A stretch of DNA of 64,000 bases from Devosia sp. 2618 (GTDB lineage: Bacteria > Pseudomonadota > Alphaproteobacteria > Rhizobiales > Devosiaceae). The position numbers and the translations under genes are program-made. The notes beneath the pieces were generated by a model, which saw nothing but the letters and a program-made list of their open reading frames with translations, did not search any database and was not told the DNA's origin. Shown piece after piece: positions 8,359 through 16,694 of the stretch (position 1 is its first letter; every line of letters starts with the position of its first letter). The stretch is taken from positions 1,798,001 through 1,862,000 of the forward strand of contig NZ_JBEPOO010000001.1 of assembly GCF_040546815.1 (NCBI RefSeq). The letters run 5' to 3'.

Positions 8359-9138
8359 TTATTCCATGCCGAGCAAGGTGTAGATCTGCTTGGTGTATTC
8401 ACCGAACTTCTCGCTGGTCTTGACCGACAGCGTTCTGGGCTCGGGTAGGTCGACCTGAAAGTGGGCGGCCATGCGCGCGGGACCGGCGGTCAGCACCGCC
8501 ACCTGCGAGCCAAGAAACACGGCTTCCTGAATTCCGTGAGTTACGAACAGGATGGTCTTGCCGCTCTCCTTCCAGATACGCATCAGTTCGAGGTTCATGC
8601 GCTCGCGGGTCAGCGCATCTAGTGCACCGAACGGCTCATCCATCAGGATCAGTTTGGGATCGTGGACGAGAGACCGGGCGATCGAAGCGCGCTGCTGCAT
8701 GCCACCGGACAGTTGGGACGGATAGGCGTCACCAAACTTGCCGAGACCCACCATGTCCAGCAGGCCCCTCGCCCGCTCGCGACTGGCCGCCATGGGCAAG
8801 CCTAGGATTTCGGCTGGCAGCAGCACATTGTCGAGAATGGTGCGCCACTTCAGCAGCAAGGCCTGCTGAAACACCATGCCGATGTCGCGGCCGGGTGTGA
8901 ATGGCGAGAGATCATTCCCAATCTGGACAGTGCCGGCATCAAACCCATGCAGCCCCGCTAAAACCTTGAGCAAGGTGGATTTGCCGCAACCCGATGGGCC
9001 TACCAGAGCGACGAGTTCGCCTTCCTGGATATCCATGGTCACATCAGAGACCGCCAGAAACTCTTTGCCGCCGAACCTATAAGTCTTGCTGACGCCTTCG
9101 AGCCGAATGAAAGGCTTTGATGTTGCAGGATTGGTCAT
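8359..9138 (-). CDS. ABC importer ATPase, SsuB/TauB type
   Basis: 259 residues. Walker A GPSGCGKST near 43-51, signature LSGGMQQR near 140, Walker B LILMDEPFGALD near 160-171, and the switch His in FVTHGIQEA. Start overlaps the permease stop by ATGA. It energises the importer formed with the permease (9135-9893) and the NMT1-type binding protein (7342-8325). Confidence 0.93.
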   Translation of the reverse strand: MTNPATSKPFIRLEGVSKTYRFGGKEFLAVSDVTMDIQEGELVALVGPSGCGKSTLLKVLAGLHGFDAGTVQIGNDLSPFTPGRDIGMVFQQALLLKWRTILDNVLLPAEILGLPMAASRERARGLLDMVGLGKFGDAYPSQLSGGMQQRASIARSLVHDPKLILMDEPFGALDALTRERMNLELMRIWKESGKTILFVTHGIQEAVFLGSQVAVLTAGPARMAAHFQVDLPEPRTLSVKTSEKFGEYTKQIYTLLGME

Positions 9139-9893
9139 GGCGCAATTCCCTTGCGGGTAACGAAGACGTATTCGAGGGCCGCCACAGCGCCATAGAGCAA
9201 CACCCCGAGGCCTGTGATCAGCAGCAGCGCCATCATCATGGCTGAGGTGTTGAGCGCGTTCTGTTGCACCAGCAGGAAGTAGCCAAGCCCGCTATCGGAG
9301 GCGATGAACTCGCCCACCACAGCACCTGCGACCGCGAGCACCGCTGCCACCTTCATTCCCGAGAACAGGAATGGCAGCGAACCCGGTAGCTGGATCTTGC
9401 TGAAGATCTGCCAACGATTACCCTTCAGCGATTTCACCAGGTTCAGCAGGTCAGGCTCCACCTCAACAAGGCCCCGATAGGTGGTGAGCACTATGGGGAA
9501 GAAGCAGATGGTGAAGGCGATTAGCATGTTCGGGAAAATGCCGTAGCTGAACCAGATGATGAACAGCGGCGCCATGGCAACTTTGGGCACCATGTTAAGC
9601 GTGATCAGCAAGGGCATCAGGGCCGCATTGAGCACGGGAATCCAGACAAACAACACGGCCAACGCAACGCCGACCACCACGGCGATGGCATAGCCGCCAA
9701 AGATTTCCGCCGCCGTCACCCAGAGGTGCTTGAGCCAGTTATAGGAGGGTTCACCCAGCGCCATGAAGGTCTCGATCGGACCAGGCATGATGTAGGATGG
9801 CACACGGCCAACCGTGACCGCGATCTGCCACAAAACGACAAAACCGACATGTGCAAGGACGGCATAGAGATAGCCTCGCATGACGCTGGGCAT
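9135..9893 (-). CDS. ABC importer permease, SsuC/TauC type
   Basis: 252 residues, about six transmembrane helices, BPD_transp_1 family. The coupling segment VEVEPDLLNLVKSLKGNRWQ lies near 140-160. The ATG at 9893 is preferred because AGGAGA stands just upstream and the gene then clears the epimerase stop; a longer frame to 9974 would add 27 hydrophilic residues that overlap the upstream gene. Confidence 0.9.
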   Translation of the reverse strand: MPSVMRGYLYAVLAHVGFVVLWQIAVTVGRVPSYIMPGPIETFMALGEPSYNWLKHLWVTAAEIFGGYAIAVVVGVALAVLFVWIPVLNAALMPLLITLNMVPKVAMAPLFIIWFSYGIFPNMLIAFTICFFPIVLTTYRGLVEVEPDLLNLVKSLKGNRWQIFSKIQLPGSLPFLFSGMKVAAVLAVAGAVVGEFIASDSGLGYFLLVQQNALNTSAMMMALLLITGLGVLLYGAVAALEYVFVTRKGIAP

Positions 9894-9904
9894 GAACAGA
9901 TCTC

Positions 9905-10966
9905 CTAGAACTCGCCGGAGCGGACTTGGAACTTGGAGGGCTTGCCGTGGGTGGGCTTGCCGGACTTCACCCACTCGGCCACCCAGCGGATCATTGGATC
10001 AATCGAAACAACTGGGTTACCGAAAATGCCGTTGGCCTTGTCGCAATTGACCAGCAGGCAGTTCTCGGCCTCCTCGTTTGCGAACTTTGGCTCGAGGCCG
10101 AATTCCTGACCGAACCGATTGGCAAGATATCGGATGCTGAGCGCTTCAGGACCGCCGACATTGATCGGCGATGCCGGGCTTTCGCACTGGCCGAGCATGC
10201 GCAGGAATTGCGCATTGGCATCGCCCTGCCACATGACGTTGGCATGGCTGGTAGCCAGCGGCACCGGCTGCCCTGCCAGCACCCAGCTCGCGACTTCCTG
10301 CATCACGCCATAGCGCGGATCAATGGCGTAAACGAAGCGCATGATACGGCCCGGCGTGCCATGCTTTTTGGAGAAGTGCTCAAAGGTCCGTTCGCGGCCC
10401 ACGACGGAGTTGGCGTACTCGCCCGGACGTGCCATCGGCAGGTCGCGCTCGGTTACGCCGCCATGCAGCGGGTTCGACCAGGGATAGACGTGGATGGTCG
10501 AGAACGAAACAATCCGGGAGTCCTTGAACGCCTCGGCGGTGATCTGAGGCGCGATAGTGTTCATCGCCCAGAGGAAATCTTCCCGACCGCGATAATCGAA
10601 CTTGAGGCCGGCCATGTAGATAACATTGGCGACTTTGGGCAGCGCATTGACGGCGTCGCGATCCAGCAGGTCACAGGCGATGGTTTCAATGCCCCAACTA
10701 TTGAGACGCTCCTGCAGACCTTCCTCGGAAAAGCGCGATACACCGATGATGCGCTTGTGCGGTGCAGCCTTTTTGGCCATGCGGGCCATGGTGACGCCGA
10801 TCTTGCCGCCGACGCCAAGGATCATAATGTCGCCATCGAGCGCATTGAGGTCGTCAATCACGCCCTGCGTAGGCACGGACATGAAGTCCTCTAGGTGATC
10901 AACGTCTACGAAATAATCCGGAAGGTTGGATGCGGTCAGGATTTCGGGAACGGATGGGCGGGTCAT
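9905..10966 (-). CDS. NAD-dependent epimerase/dehydratase-like protein, atypical active site
   Basis: 353 residues. A Rossmann start MILGVGGKIGVTMA (about 49-62) gives the GxGGxxG dinucleotide motif. An extended-SDR fold follows, with the Ser/Thr of VSFSTIHVYPW near 150. Where the catalytic YxxxK is expected, the sequence is GEYANSVVGRER, so Tyr is present but Lys is not. The protein may use an altered mechanism or be only a binding or redox partner. It is co-transcribed between a DHDPS-like gene and the permease. No signal peptide or membrane helix. Reaction unknown. Confidence 0.78.
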   Translation of the reverse strand: MTRPSVPEILTASNLPDYFVDVDHLEDFMSVPTQGVIDDLNALDGDIMILGVGGKIGVTMARMAKKAAPHKRIIGVSRFSEEGLQERLNSWGIETIACDLLDRDAVNALPKVANVIYMAGLKFDYRGREDFLWAMNTIAPQITAEAFKDSRIVSFSTIHVYPWSNPLHGGVTERDLPMARPGEYANSVVGRERTFEHFSKKHGTPGRIMRFVYAIDPRYGVMQEVASWVLAGQPVPLATSHANVMWQGDANAQFLRMLGQCESPASPINVGGPEALSIRYLANRFGQEFGLEPKFANEEAENCLLVNCDKANGIFGNPVVSIDPMIRWVAEWVKSGKPTHGKPSKFQVRSGEF

Positions 10967-10993
10967 AGCAAGTCCTTGTCGATACGGTATGGC

Positions 10994-12094
10994 TCAGGCG
11001 ACCAGGGGCAGGTCCTGCCCACGTTCGGAAAGCCAGCGATTGAGATTGTTGGCGACGAAGGCGTCGTCATTCATTTCGGGATACTGGGCATGGACCCGGT
11101 CGATGGCCTCGGCCTGGCCTGGGCTCAACACTTCATTGGGGTCGAGACACCAGGTGCCCTCCACCAAGCCCTGCCGGCGCAACACATCGAGGCAGCCCGG
11201 AATGCAGCCTTTGAGGTTGTTGTGAGCGTCATAGATCGCGCCATTGCAATCGGTGATGATGGAGTCCAGCGCCAGAATATCTTCCGGGATATCTGCACCA
11301 TCTGGGACAGCGTGAATGCGATCCAGCATTTCGACTGCCGGACGGACCCAGACGCTCCAATGCCCAAGAAGACCGCCGCGAATACGGGCCCGGCGTTCGG
11401 AGCTGCCATCTGCCGAACGCACGACGAAAGGCACCATCAGGTCGAGGCCGATATGGTCGTCATTGCCGGTATAGAGCGTGATCCGGTCCTCGGCTCCGGC
11501 GTCGTAGACAGCGCGAACGATGTCGAGCGTCCGGTAGCGATCGAATGGCGCCATTTTTATCGCAATGACGTTTTCCAGTTGCGCAAACCGGCGCCAGAAG
11601 TCGTAGCTGAGATGGAAGCCACCAACGGCCGGCAAAAGGGCAAAACCGATGACCGGCATTTCCTGGGTTAGGCGGCGGCAATGCTCGAGGATTTCATCTT
11701 CGCTGGCACCACGGAACCGCGCCAGATTGAGTAGCATGGCGTGATAGCCCAGGCCGCGAGCGGTTTCGGCTTCCTTTTTCGCCTGTTCAGTGCGGCCCGT
11801 TACACCGGCAATCAGCAACTTGTCCGGCCCGCCCCAGCTGCGCATGGTTTCTGCGGCCAGCTCAAGCACAGGCTCGTATAACCCCACATCGCGGATGGCG
11901 AACTGGGTTGTGTGCACGCCGATGGCGAGGCCACCCGCGCCAGCATCGGCATAGTAGCGGGCAATGGCGCGCTGCCGGACTTTGTCGAGTTCACGCGCGC
12001 TGTTCAGCACCAGGGGATGCGCAGGCAGGACGCAGCCCTTACGCAAGGCGGTCATAGCAGCAGGGGGAAGTTCAGAAGAGTGGCGATAGGTCAT
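10994..12094 (-). CDS. Dihydrodipicolinate synthase-family (DapA/NanA superfamily) protein
   Basis: 366 residues, longer than DapA (about 290) through a C-terminal extension. The (beta/alpha)8 barrel is recognisable, with the likely Schiff-base Lys in VIAIKMAPFD near 185. The YNxP-type segment that carries the catalytic Tyr reads FALLPAVGG, so that Tyr is missing. AGGAGGAAAT precedes the ATG at 12094. Relatives are lyases or hydro-lyases acting on 2-keto acids. Here it may cleave or dehydrate an intermediate between the CoA-transferase and the SDR-like protein. Chemistry not assigned. Confidence 0.75.
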   Translation of the reverse strand: MTYRHSSELPPAAMTALRKGCVLPAHPLVLNSARELDKVRQRAIARYYADAGAGGLAIGVHTTQFAIRDVGLYEPVLELAAETMRSWGGPDKLLIAGVTGRTEQAKKEAETARGLGYHAMLLNLARFRGASEDEILEHCRRLTQEMPVIGFALLPAVGGFHLSYDFWRRFAQLENVIAIKMAPFDRYRTLDIVRAVYDAGAEDRITLYTGNDDHIGLDLMVPFVVRSADGSSERRARIRGGLLGHWSVWVRPAVEMLDRIHAVPDGADIPEDILALDSIITDCNGAIYDAHNNLKGCIPGCLDVLRRQGLVEGTWCLDPNEVLSPGQAEAIDRVHAQYPEMNDDAFVANNLNRWLSERGQDLPLVA

Positions 12095-12102
12095 ATTTCC
12101 TC

Positions 12103-13692
12103 CTAGACCGCTTCAGCGATTGCAAGTTCTGGGCTTTCGAAATGCTGCTGCGCCATCAGCGGCAGCGGGTCGGCAATGCGAGCGGGTGCAAAATCCATCA
12201 GATCGAGGATGTCACGGCGCAGGTCGACGCCCGGCGCTATCTCTGTCAGCACCAGCCCGTCGCCGGTCACTTCAAACACCGCACGCTCTGTGACGATCTT
12301 GGCCGACTGCCCGCGCTCGCGCACTCCAGCGGCAACATCGTATGTGATGGAGTCAGCCGTGTTGACGAATTTGCGCACCTTGCCCTCGGTCTGAATGCTC
12401 AGCCCGTGGGGGCCGTGGTCAGCCTTGAGGCCATTGGTTGTGAAAGTGCCCGCAAACACCAGCCGCTCGGCATTCTGGGCAATATCGATAAAGCCGCCGG
12501 CCCCGGGATTTGCTGCGCCGAACTTGGAGACGTTCACGACGCCGCGCGCATCGAACTGAGCGAACGACAGGGCCGCGAACTTGCACAGGCCACCATCGAT
12601 CACATCGAACTGGGACACACCGTCAAGGATCGCGTCGGGATTGATGTTGGCGGAGAACTGCCAGCCAGGCATGACGATACCGCCATACGCCCCATGTTCG
12701 GTGGTGGCAGGATAGTCAGCCATAGCGTCGCCGTCGAATAGTCCCTGCTCTGCCATCACCAACGGCACGTCGGTCGCGGCGCCGAAGCCATAGATCGCCA
12801 GTTCGCCGCGGCGAACTTCCTCGGCAACGCGGCGGGCGATGATCTTGTCGAGCGACATTTGCGGAAATGGCAGATCACTCAGTGGCATGCGGCGGCCCGA
12901 GAAATAGGCGGGCTCATAGGGCGTATCGGTGGTCATCATCATGTCGGGATCGACGACGATGCTGTCGACGAAGAGACCGGGTACGCGGACTTGCGACGCG
13001 GGACGTCCGTCGACGATCCGGCGAACCTGTGCGATTACCTTGCCGCCGCTGGCTTTGGCCGCGATGGCCAGTGCAAGATTGGACGTCGTCAACGGCTCGT
13101 CTTCCCACGACAGATTGCCATGTCGATCGGCGCTCGACGCCCGAATGATCGCTACATCGATCGGCCACGAGGGATAGAACAGGTAATCTTTGCCCTCGAG
13201 CTGGATCAGCTTGATCAGGTCGTCCTGCGCCTTGCTGGTGAACTTGCCGCCACCGTGGCGCGGATCGGCATAGGTACCTACGCCAACCGCCGTAATATAA
13301 CCGGGGCTCTTGCGCGCTACTTCGCGCAGCCAGTGCATTGTCGCGCCAATGGGCCAGGAATAGGCCTCGATGCGGTTCTCGCGTACCAGCCGCATCAATT
13401 CAGGACGCTTGCCCGTCGCCGGGTCAACCGGGTTGATGTAGGAGCCTGATACGATGCGCTTCATCAGGCCTTCGCGGGCCACGTGATCCATGCCGCGAAT
13501 GCCCATGGCATCGCCGGTCCCGCATGGGAAATAGAATGTCAGATCGCGCGGCGACGCTGTGTCGACGAAGCGGTCGCCCAAAGCTTTGAGCACGGCGTCT
13601 GGCGTCACCCAGCCGATGACCCCGGCGCTGGCAACGGTCGCGCCGTCTGGAATGGAGGCGACAGCGTCGCGGGCGGAAACGATTTTGCTCAT
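12103..13692 (-). CDS. Acyl-CoA:acetate/3-ketoacid CoA-transferase (fused alpha-beta, YdiF type)
   Basis: 529 residues with both CoA-transferase halves in one chain, as in YdiF and propionate CoA-transferase. The glycine-rich start (DGATVASAGVIGWVTPDAV) and TEHGAYGGIVMPG near 333-345, whose Glu would form the glutamyl-CoA intermediate, support an active enzyme. It would activate a carboxylic acid by exchange with acetyl-CoA or another short acyl-CoA, feeding the crotonase encoded just upstream. Its start overlaps the crotonase stop (ATGA). Acceptor acid unknown. Confidence 0.87.
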   Translation of the reverse strand: MSKIVSARDAVASIPDGATVASAGVIGWVTPDAVLKALGDRFVDTASPRDLTFYFPCGTGDAMGIRGMDHVAREGLMKRIVSGSYINPVDPATGKRPELMRLVRENRIEAYSWPIGATMHWLREVARKSPGYITAVGVGTYADPRHGGGKFTSKAQDDLIKLIQLEGKDYLFYPSWPIDVAIIRASSADRHGNLSWEDEPLTTSNLALAIAAKASGGKVIAQVRRIVDGRPASQVRVPGLFVDSIVVDPDMMMTTDTPYEPAYFSGRRMPLSDLPFPQMSLDKIIARRVAEEVRRGELAIYGFGAATDVPLVMAEQGLFDGDAMADYPATTEHGAYGGIVMPGWQFSANINPDAILDGVSQFDVIDGGLCKFAALSFAQFDARGVVNVSKFGAANPGAGGFIDIAQNAERLVFAGTFTTNGLKADHGPHGLSIQTEGKVRKFVNTADSITYDVAAGVRERGQSAKIVTERAVFEVTGDGLVLTEIAPGVDLRRDILDLMDFAPARIADPLPLMAQQHFESPELAIAEAV

Positions 13693-14444
13693 GATCTACC
13701 TGCAAATCGCGCCAGCACCGCCTGAGCAGCGGGTGAACCAGCGTCGCGAGAAAACTGAAGGGAAGCAGCAGCGTCGAGCCGTTCGGCATCCTGACGCAGG
13801 CTGCGGAAAAATGTCTTGGTGGAGGACACGGCGTGTGGCGGTAGCGCTGCGAGGCGCGCTGCAATCGCAAGCGCAGTCGACAGCGCTTCGCCAGGTTCAC
13901 TCAGATGGTCGGCCAGCCCGAGACGAAGTGCTTCCATCCCGTCGCAGTCGAACGCACCCCAGGTCATACTCCGTGCGGCGACAAGCCCTACTCGCGCCAC
14001 GAGCGCTTCGAGGCCCCACGGCGGCAGCCAGCCATTGGCAACTTCGGGCATGGCCCAACGCACATTGCGAGCACTGACCACGAGATCGCATGACAGGGCC
14101 AGAATACAGCCCCCGCCCAAAGCATAGCCTTCAACGGCCGCGATAACCGGCATGTCAAGCTTACCAATCGAGCGCGCAACCGCCGCAGTCGCCGCCTCAT
14201 GCTCGCACATTTCGGCGACCGATAGCCCGGCCAATTCTTTGAGATCGCTACCGGCGCAGAATGCGGGCGCAGTGCCCGTCAAGACAACGACTTGTATATC
14301 GGTGTCGGACTGCGCCTCAGCTAACGACACACCAATCTGCTGCATGGTTGCCGTGCCCAGAGCATTGCGACGCTCAGGCCGATTGATGGTGATCAGTCGG
14401 CAACCGGCGCTATCGGCGACAAGAACGTGCGGTGCGTCGGCCAT
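13689..14444 (-). CDS. Enoyl-CoA hydratase/isomerase (crotonase family)
   Basis: 251 residues. Oxyanion-hole residues are in FCAGSDLKEL (about 64-73) and GYALGGGCILAL (about 109-120). MPEVANGWLPPWG near 139-151 holds the position of the acid/base Glu. The ATG at 14444 shares a base with the upstream stop (TGATG); a TTG one codon earlier is also possible. It would hydrate or isomerise the CoA thioester made by the neighbouring transferase. Confidence 0.87.
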   Translation of the reverse strand: MADAPHVLVADSAGCRLITINRPERRNALGTATMQQIGVSLAEAQSDTDIQVVVLTGTAPAFCAGSDLKELAGLSVAEMCEHEAATAAVARSIGKLDMPVIAAVEGYALGGGCILALSCDLVVSARNVRWAMPEVANGWLPPWGLEALVARVGLVAARSMTWGAFDCDGMEALRLGLADHLSEPGEALSTALAIAARLAALPPHAVSSTKTFFRSLRQDAERLDAAASLQFSRDAGSPAAQAVLARFAGRS

Positions 14445-15784
14445 CAACCGAGCCTCGCGCCATCGCGATTGAGCACAAGGCGCAAATCGCGGCCGTCAAT
14501 GGCTCGTGGAGCTAGACCTTCGCGCACGGCTAGCGTTGCGGCATGACCGATGGCGTGGCCATAGCCGAAGCACTGCGCCGTCACGCGGGCCGAGGCCACG
14601 GCCTCATGTTCGGCCGAGAGACAGCGACCGGCGACCAGCAGGTTTTCGCCGCGCGTCGGCACAAAGCAGCCATAGGGAATTTCATATACATCATCGAGCA
14701 ACCACTCGACGCGTGGCTTGCTGCCGGAGTGCAGTTCGATCGGCCACGGCGAGCGCGCGATACCATCAGCAAATTTACGACCAGAAAGAATGTCGCCATT
14801 GGCCAGTTTGGACACGCCTTTGACCTGCCGTGTCTGGCGGACGCCAACTTGCACACCGCTGTCGTTGACAAAGGCATTGGCGCAGCCCGGCAGCGCCTCG
14901 GCAAAGAAGCGCGCATACTCGCGCATCTGACGCCGGCCTTCGATCTCGGCCTCGGTGAAATCAGCATAGAACAACGTGTTGAGCTCTCGCCCATCGGCGC
15001 CGGTAATGCGGGTGCAGTTGCACAACAACTCGTTCGGTCGGGTCGTAGTGAACAACCAGATCTTGGCACGAGGCAATTTGAACCGCCCGGAGGCGTTGGC
15101 TTCACCGATCAGGGCGCTGACACTGGGCGGCATGATGGTATCCGCACCATAGGCAGCCGCAAACTGTGCAACATCGACGCCTCCAAGGCGGAAGATCATG
15201 GTGGGGTTCTGCACCCTGCCCTGATCGCCAATGAAATTTGGCAAACCAGCCATGGCGACAACGTCTGCGTCGCCCGATGCGTCGATTGTGATAGCGGCAC
15301 GAATGTCGAGCGGCCCTTGCTTTGACCAAGCAATAACGCCCGCGATTGCCTCGCCGCCGTCCAACAAAACCTGCGTCGCAACTGCGTGATAAATCACGGT
15401 AACGCCGGCCTGGGCCAATATGGCATCAGCCGTTTCGCGCCAGACCAGCGGATCATGCACACGGGTGAAAGTCTTGCCGTAGCGCACTGGATCAGTCAGC
15501 CCGCCGCGCGCGGCAAGCGCATCCACGAACTCGGCAGCAAAGCCAAACACCACCTGTTCGGGAGGTTTGTCGCCGTCGCTTGCAGCATAAAGGCCGCACA
15601 CTGTGCCGGATAACCCAGCAACTGCACCGCCCCCACAGAACCCATAGCGTTCCAGAAGAATAACAGAGAGGCCATTGCGCGCTGCTGTCACGGCGGCAGC
15701 AACCCCGGAGGCGCCCCCACCAATGATCAGGACGTCAGCTTTGAGCTGCGCGACGTCGCGCCGATCCATCGCCTCAACCGCCAT
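14444..15784 (-). CDS. FAD-dependent oxidoreductase (FAD_oxidored family)
   Basis: 446 residues, first gene of the eight-gene minus operon. The FAD-binding GGGASGVAAAVTAARNG motif lies near 20-36, followed by ERYGFCGG as in FAD_oxidored proteins. The C-terminal LSAEHEAVASARVTAQC closes the FAD site. The ATG at 15784 is chosen because GGAGG lies 8 bases upstream; a longer frame to 15847 adds 21 residues that run across the promoter and operator. No signal peptide. Members oxidise or reduce poorly known small molecules; substrate not assigned. Confidence 0.84.
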   Translation of the reverse strand: MAVEAMDRRDVAQLKADVLIIGGGASGVAAAVTAARNGLSVILLERYGFCGGGAVAGLSGTVCGLYAASDGDKPPEQVVFGFAAEFVDALAARGGLTDPVRYGKTFTRVHDPLVWRETADAILAQAGVTVIYHAVATQVLLDGGEAIAGVIAWSKQGPLDIRAAITIDASGDADVVAMAGLPNFIGDQGRVQNPTMIFRLGGVDVAQFAAAYGADTIMPPSVSALIGEANASGRFKLPRAKIWLFTTTRPNELLCNCTRITGADGRELNTLFYADFTEAEIEGRRQMREYARFFAEALPGCANAFVNDSGVQVGVRQTRQVKGVSKLANGDILSGRKFADGIARSPWPIELHSGSKPRVEWLLDDVYEIPYGCFVPTRGENLLVAGRCLSAEHEAVASARVTAQCFGYGHAIGHAATLAVREGLAPRAIDGRDLRLVLNRDGARLG

Positions 15785-15811
15785 TACAAGTACCTCCCCG
15801 CACTCATATAC

Positions 15812-15827
15812 ATCTGATATGTCAGAT
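15812..15827. promoter_or_regulatory. Palindromic operator candidate for the GntR regulator
   Basis: ATCTGATATGTCAGAT is a perfect palindrome (6-bp arms, 4-base centre) between the divergent oxidoreductase and GntR genes. It lies just downstream of the predicted minus-strand -10 box, a roadblock position. Confidence 0.6.
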
Positions 15828-15837
15828 ATCGACGAGA

Positions 15838-15866
15838 TGCCTACCAATTGTCTGCAAGCGTGTCAA
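15838..15866 (-). promoter_or_regulatory. Promoter of the eight-gene minus operon
   Basis: On the minus strand TTGACA (15866-15861), 17 bases, TAGGCA (15843-15838). The -35 box is perfect and the -10 weak. Transcription would start near 15831, just before the palindrome. Confidence 0.5.
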
Positions 15867-15907
15867 ACGCTATGGTGTCGCCCCAGAACAAGGACAGAGC
15901 GCGACAC

Positions 15908-16582
15908 ATGACGGACAGCGAAACACGGGCAGCGGCGCCTGAACTGATCTCAGACACTGCCTATGTCGCTATCCAAAACCTCATTGTGACCGGCCGCCTG
16001 CGCCCAGGCTCGATGATCTCGGAAAACGAACTCCGCGAAGAACTGAACTGCGGCCGCACCCCGATTCGCGAGGCGCTCCAACGCCTCAAACTGGAAGGGT
16101 TCGTTGAAATTCATCCACGCCGCGGCGCGCTGGTGACGACAATCAATCTTCGCCAACAGCTCGAACTGCTCGAAGTGCGCCGCCCACTCGAAGACATTAT
16201 GGTGCGCCTCGCCGCACGCCGCGCCACACCCGACCAGCGCGAGAGAATGCGCCTTCTGGCCAATGAGCTGGAAGCCGCCGTGGACCGCGATGATCGAGAC
16301 AAATATTTCGGCATCAACCGCGCGACGCATGAGATCGAGGCGGAAGCGACCAAAAATGCCATGCTGATCAAGACCATCAGCCAAGTGCACACCATGTCCC
16401 GTCGGTTCTGGTACTCCTTCATTACTGCCTCTGACTCTTTTGCTGACGCAGCCGGACTCCATTGCAAAGTACTGCGCGCCATCAGCGACGGAGACGGAGA
16501 CGAAGCGGCCCAAAACGCCCACCTGCTGCTAGACTACCTGGAACGCGTGACCAAGGACGCAATCGAGCGCGCGCTGGACTGA
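15908..16582 (+). CDS. GntR-family transcriptional regulator, FCD (FadR) subfamily
   Basis: 224 residues. A winged helix-turn-helix lies near 15-75 (SENELREELNCGRTPIREAL) and an all-helical FCD ligand-binding domain near 90-215, with the metal-ligand region RATHEIEAEATKN. FCD regulators usually bind carboxylic acids, which fits the CoA-transferase operon it faces. The ATG at 15908 has a weak AAGGA about 14 bases upstream; an in-frame ATG at 15872 has none. Either gene flank could be its target. Confidence 0.88.
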   Translation: MTDSETRAAAPELISDTAYVAIQNLIVTGRLRPGSMISENELREELNCGRTPIREALQRLKLEGFVEIHPRRGALVTTINLRQQLELLEVRRPLEDIMVRLAARRATPDQRERMRLLANELEAAVDRDDRDKYFGINRATHEIEAEATKNAMLIKTISQVHTMSRRFWYSFITASDSFADAAGLHCKVLRAISDGDGDEAAQNAHLLLDYLERVTKDAIERALD

Positions 16583-16614
16583 ACGACGCTACTTGCTCAG
16601 ATTACGACCAAAGT

Positions 16615-16665
16615 TTGCGTACTTTCTGCAATTTGCAGTTTGCGTAAATTGCAGAAATCACGCAA
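16615..16665. promoter_or_regulatory. 51-base inverted repeat before the Opp-type operon
   Basis: TTGCGT-AC-TTTCTGCAATTT, an 11-base centre, AAATTGCAGAAA-TC-ACGCAA: 18 of 20 positions pair. A second perfect palindrome, CTGCAATTTGCAG, is nested at its left. It ends 29 bases before the GTG of the binding-protein gene. TTGCAA-like half sites suit the LacI regulator encoded in this operon, or the GntR protein just upstream. Confidence 0.65.
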
Positions 16666-16694
16666 GGTCCCCTCACCTTTAGGAGGAGGGAACA

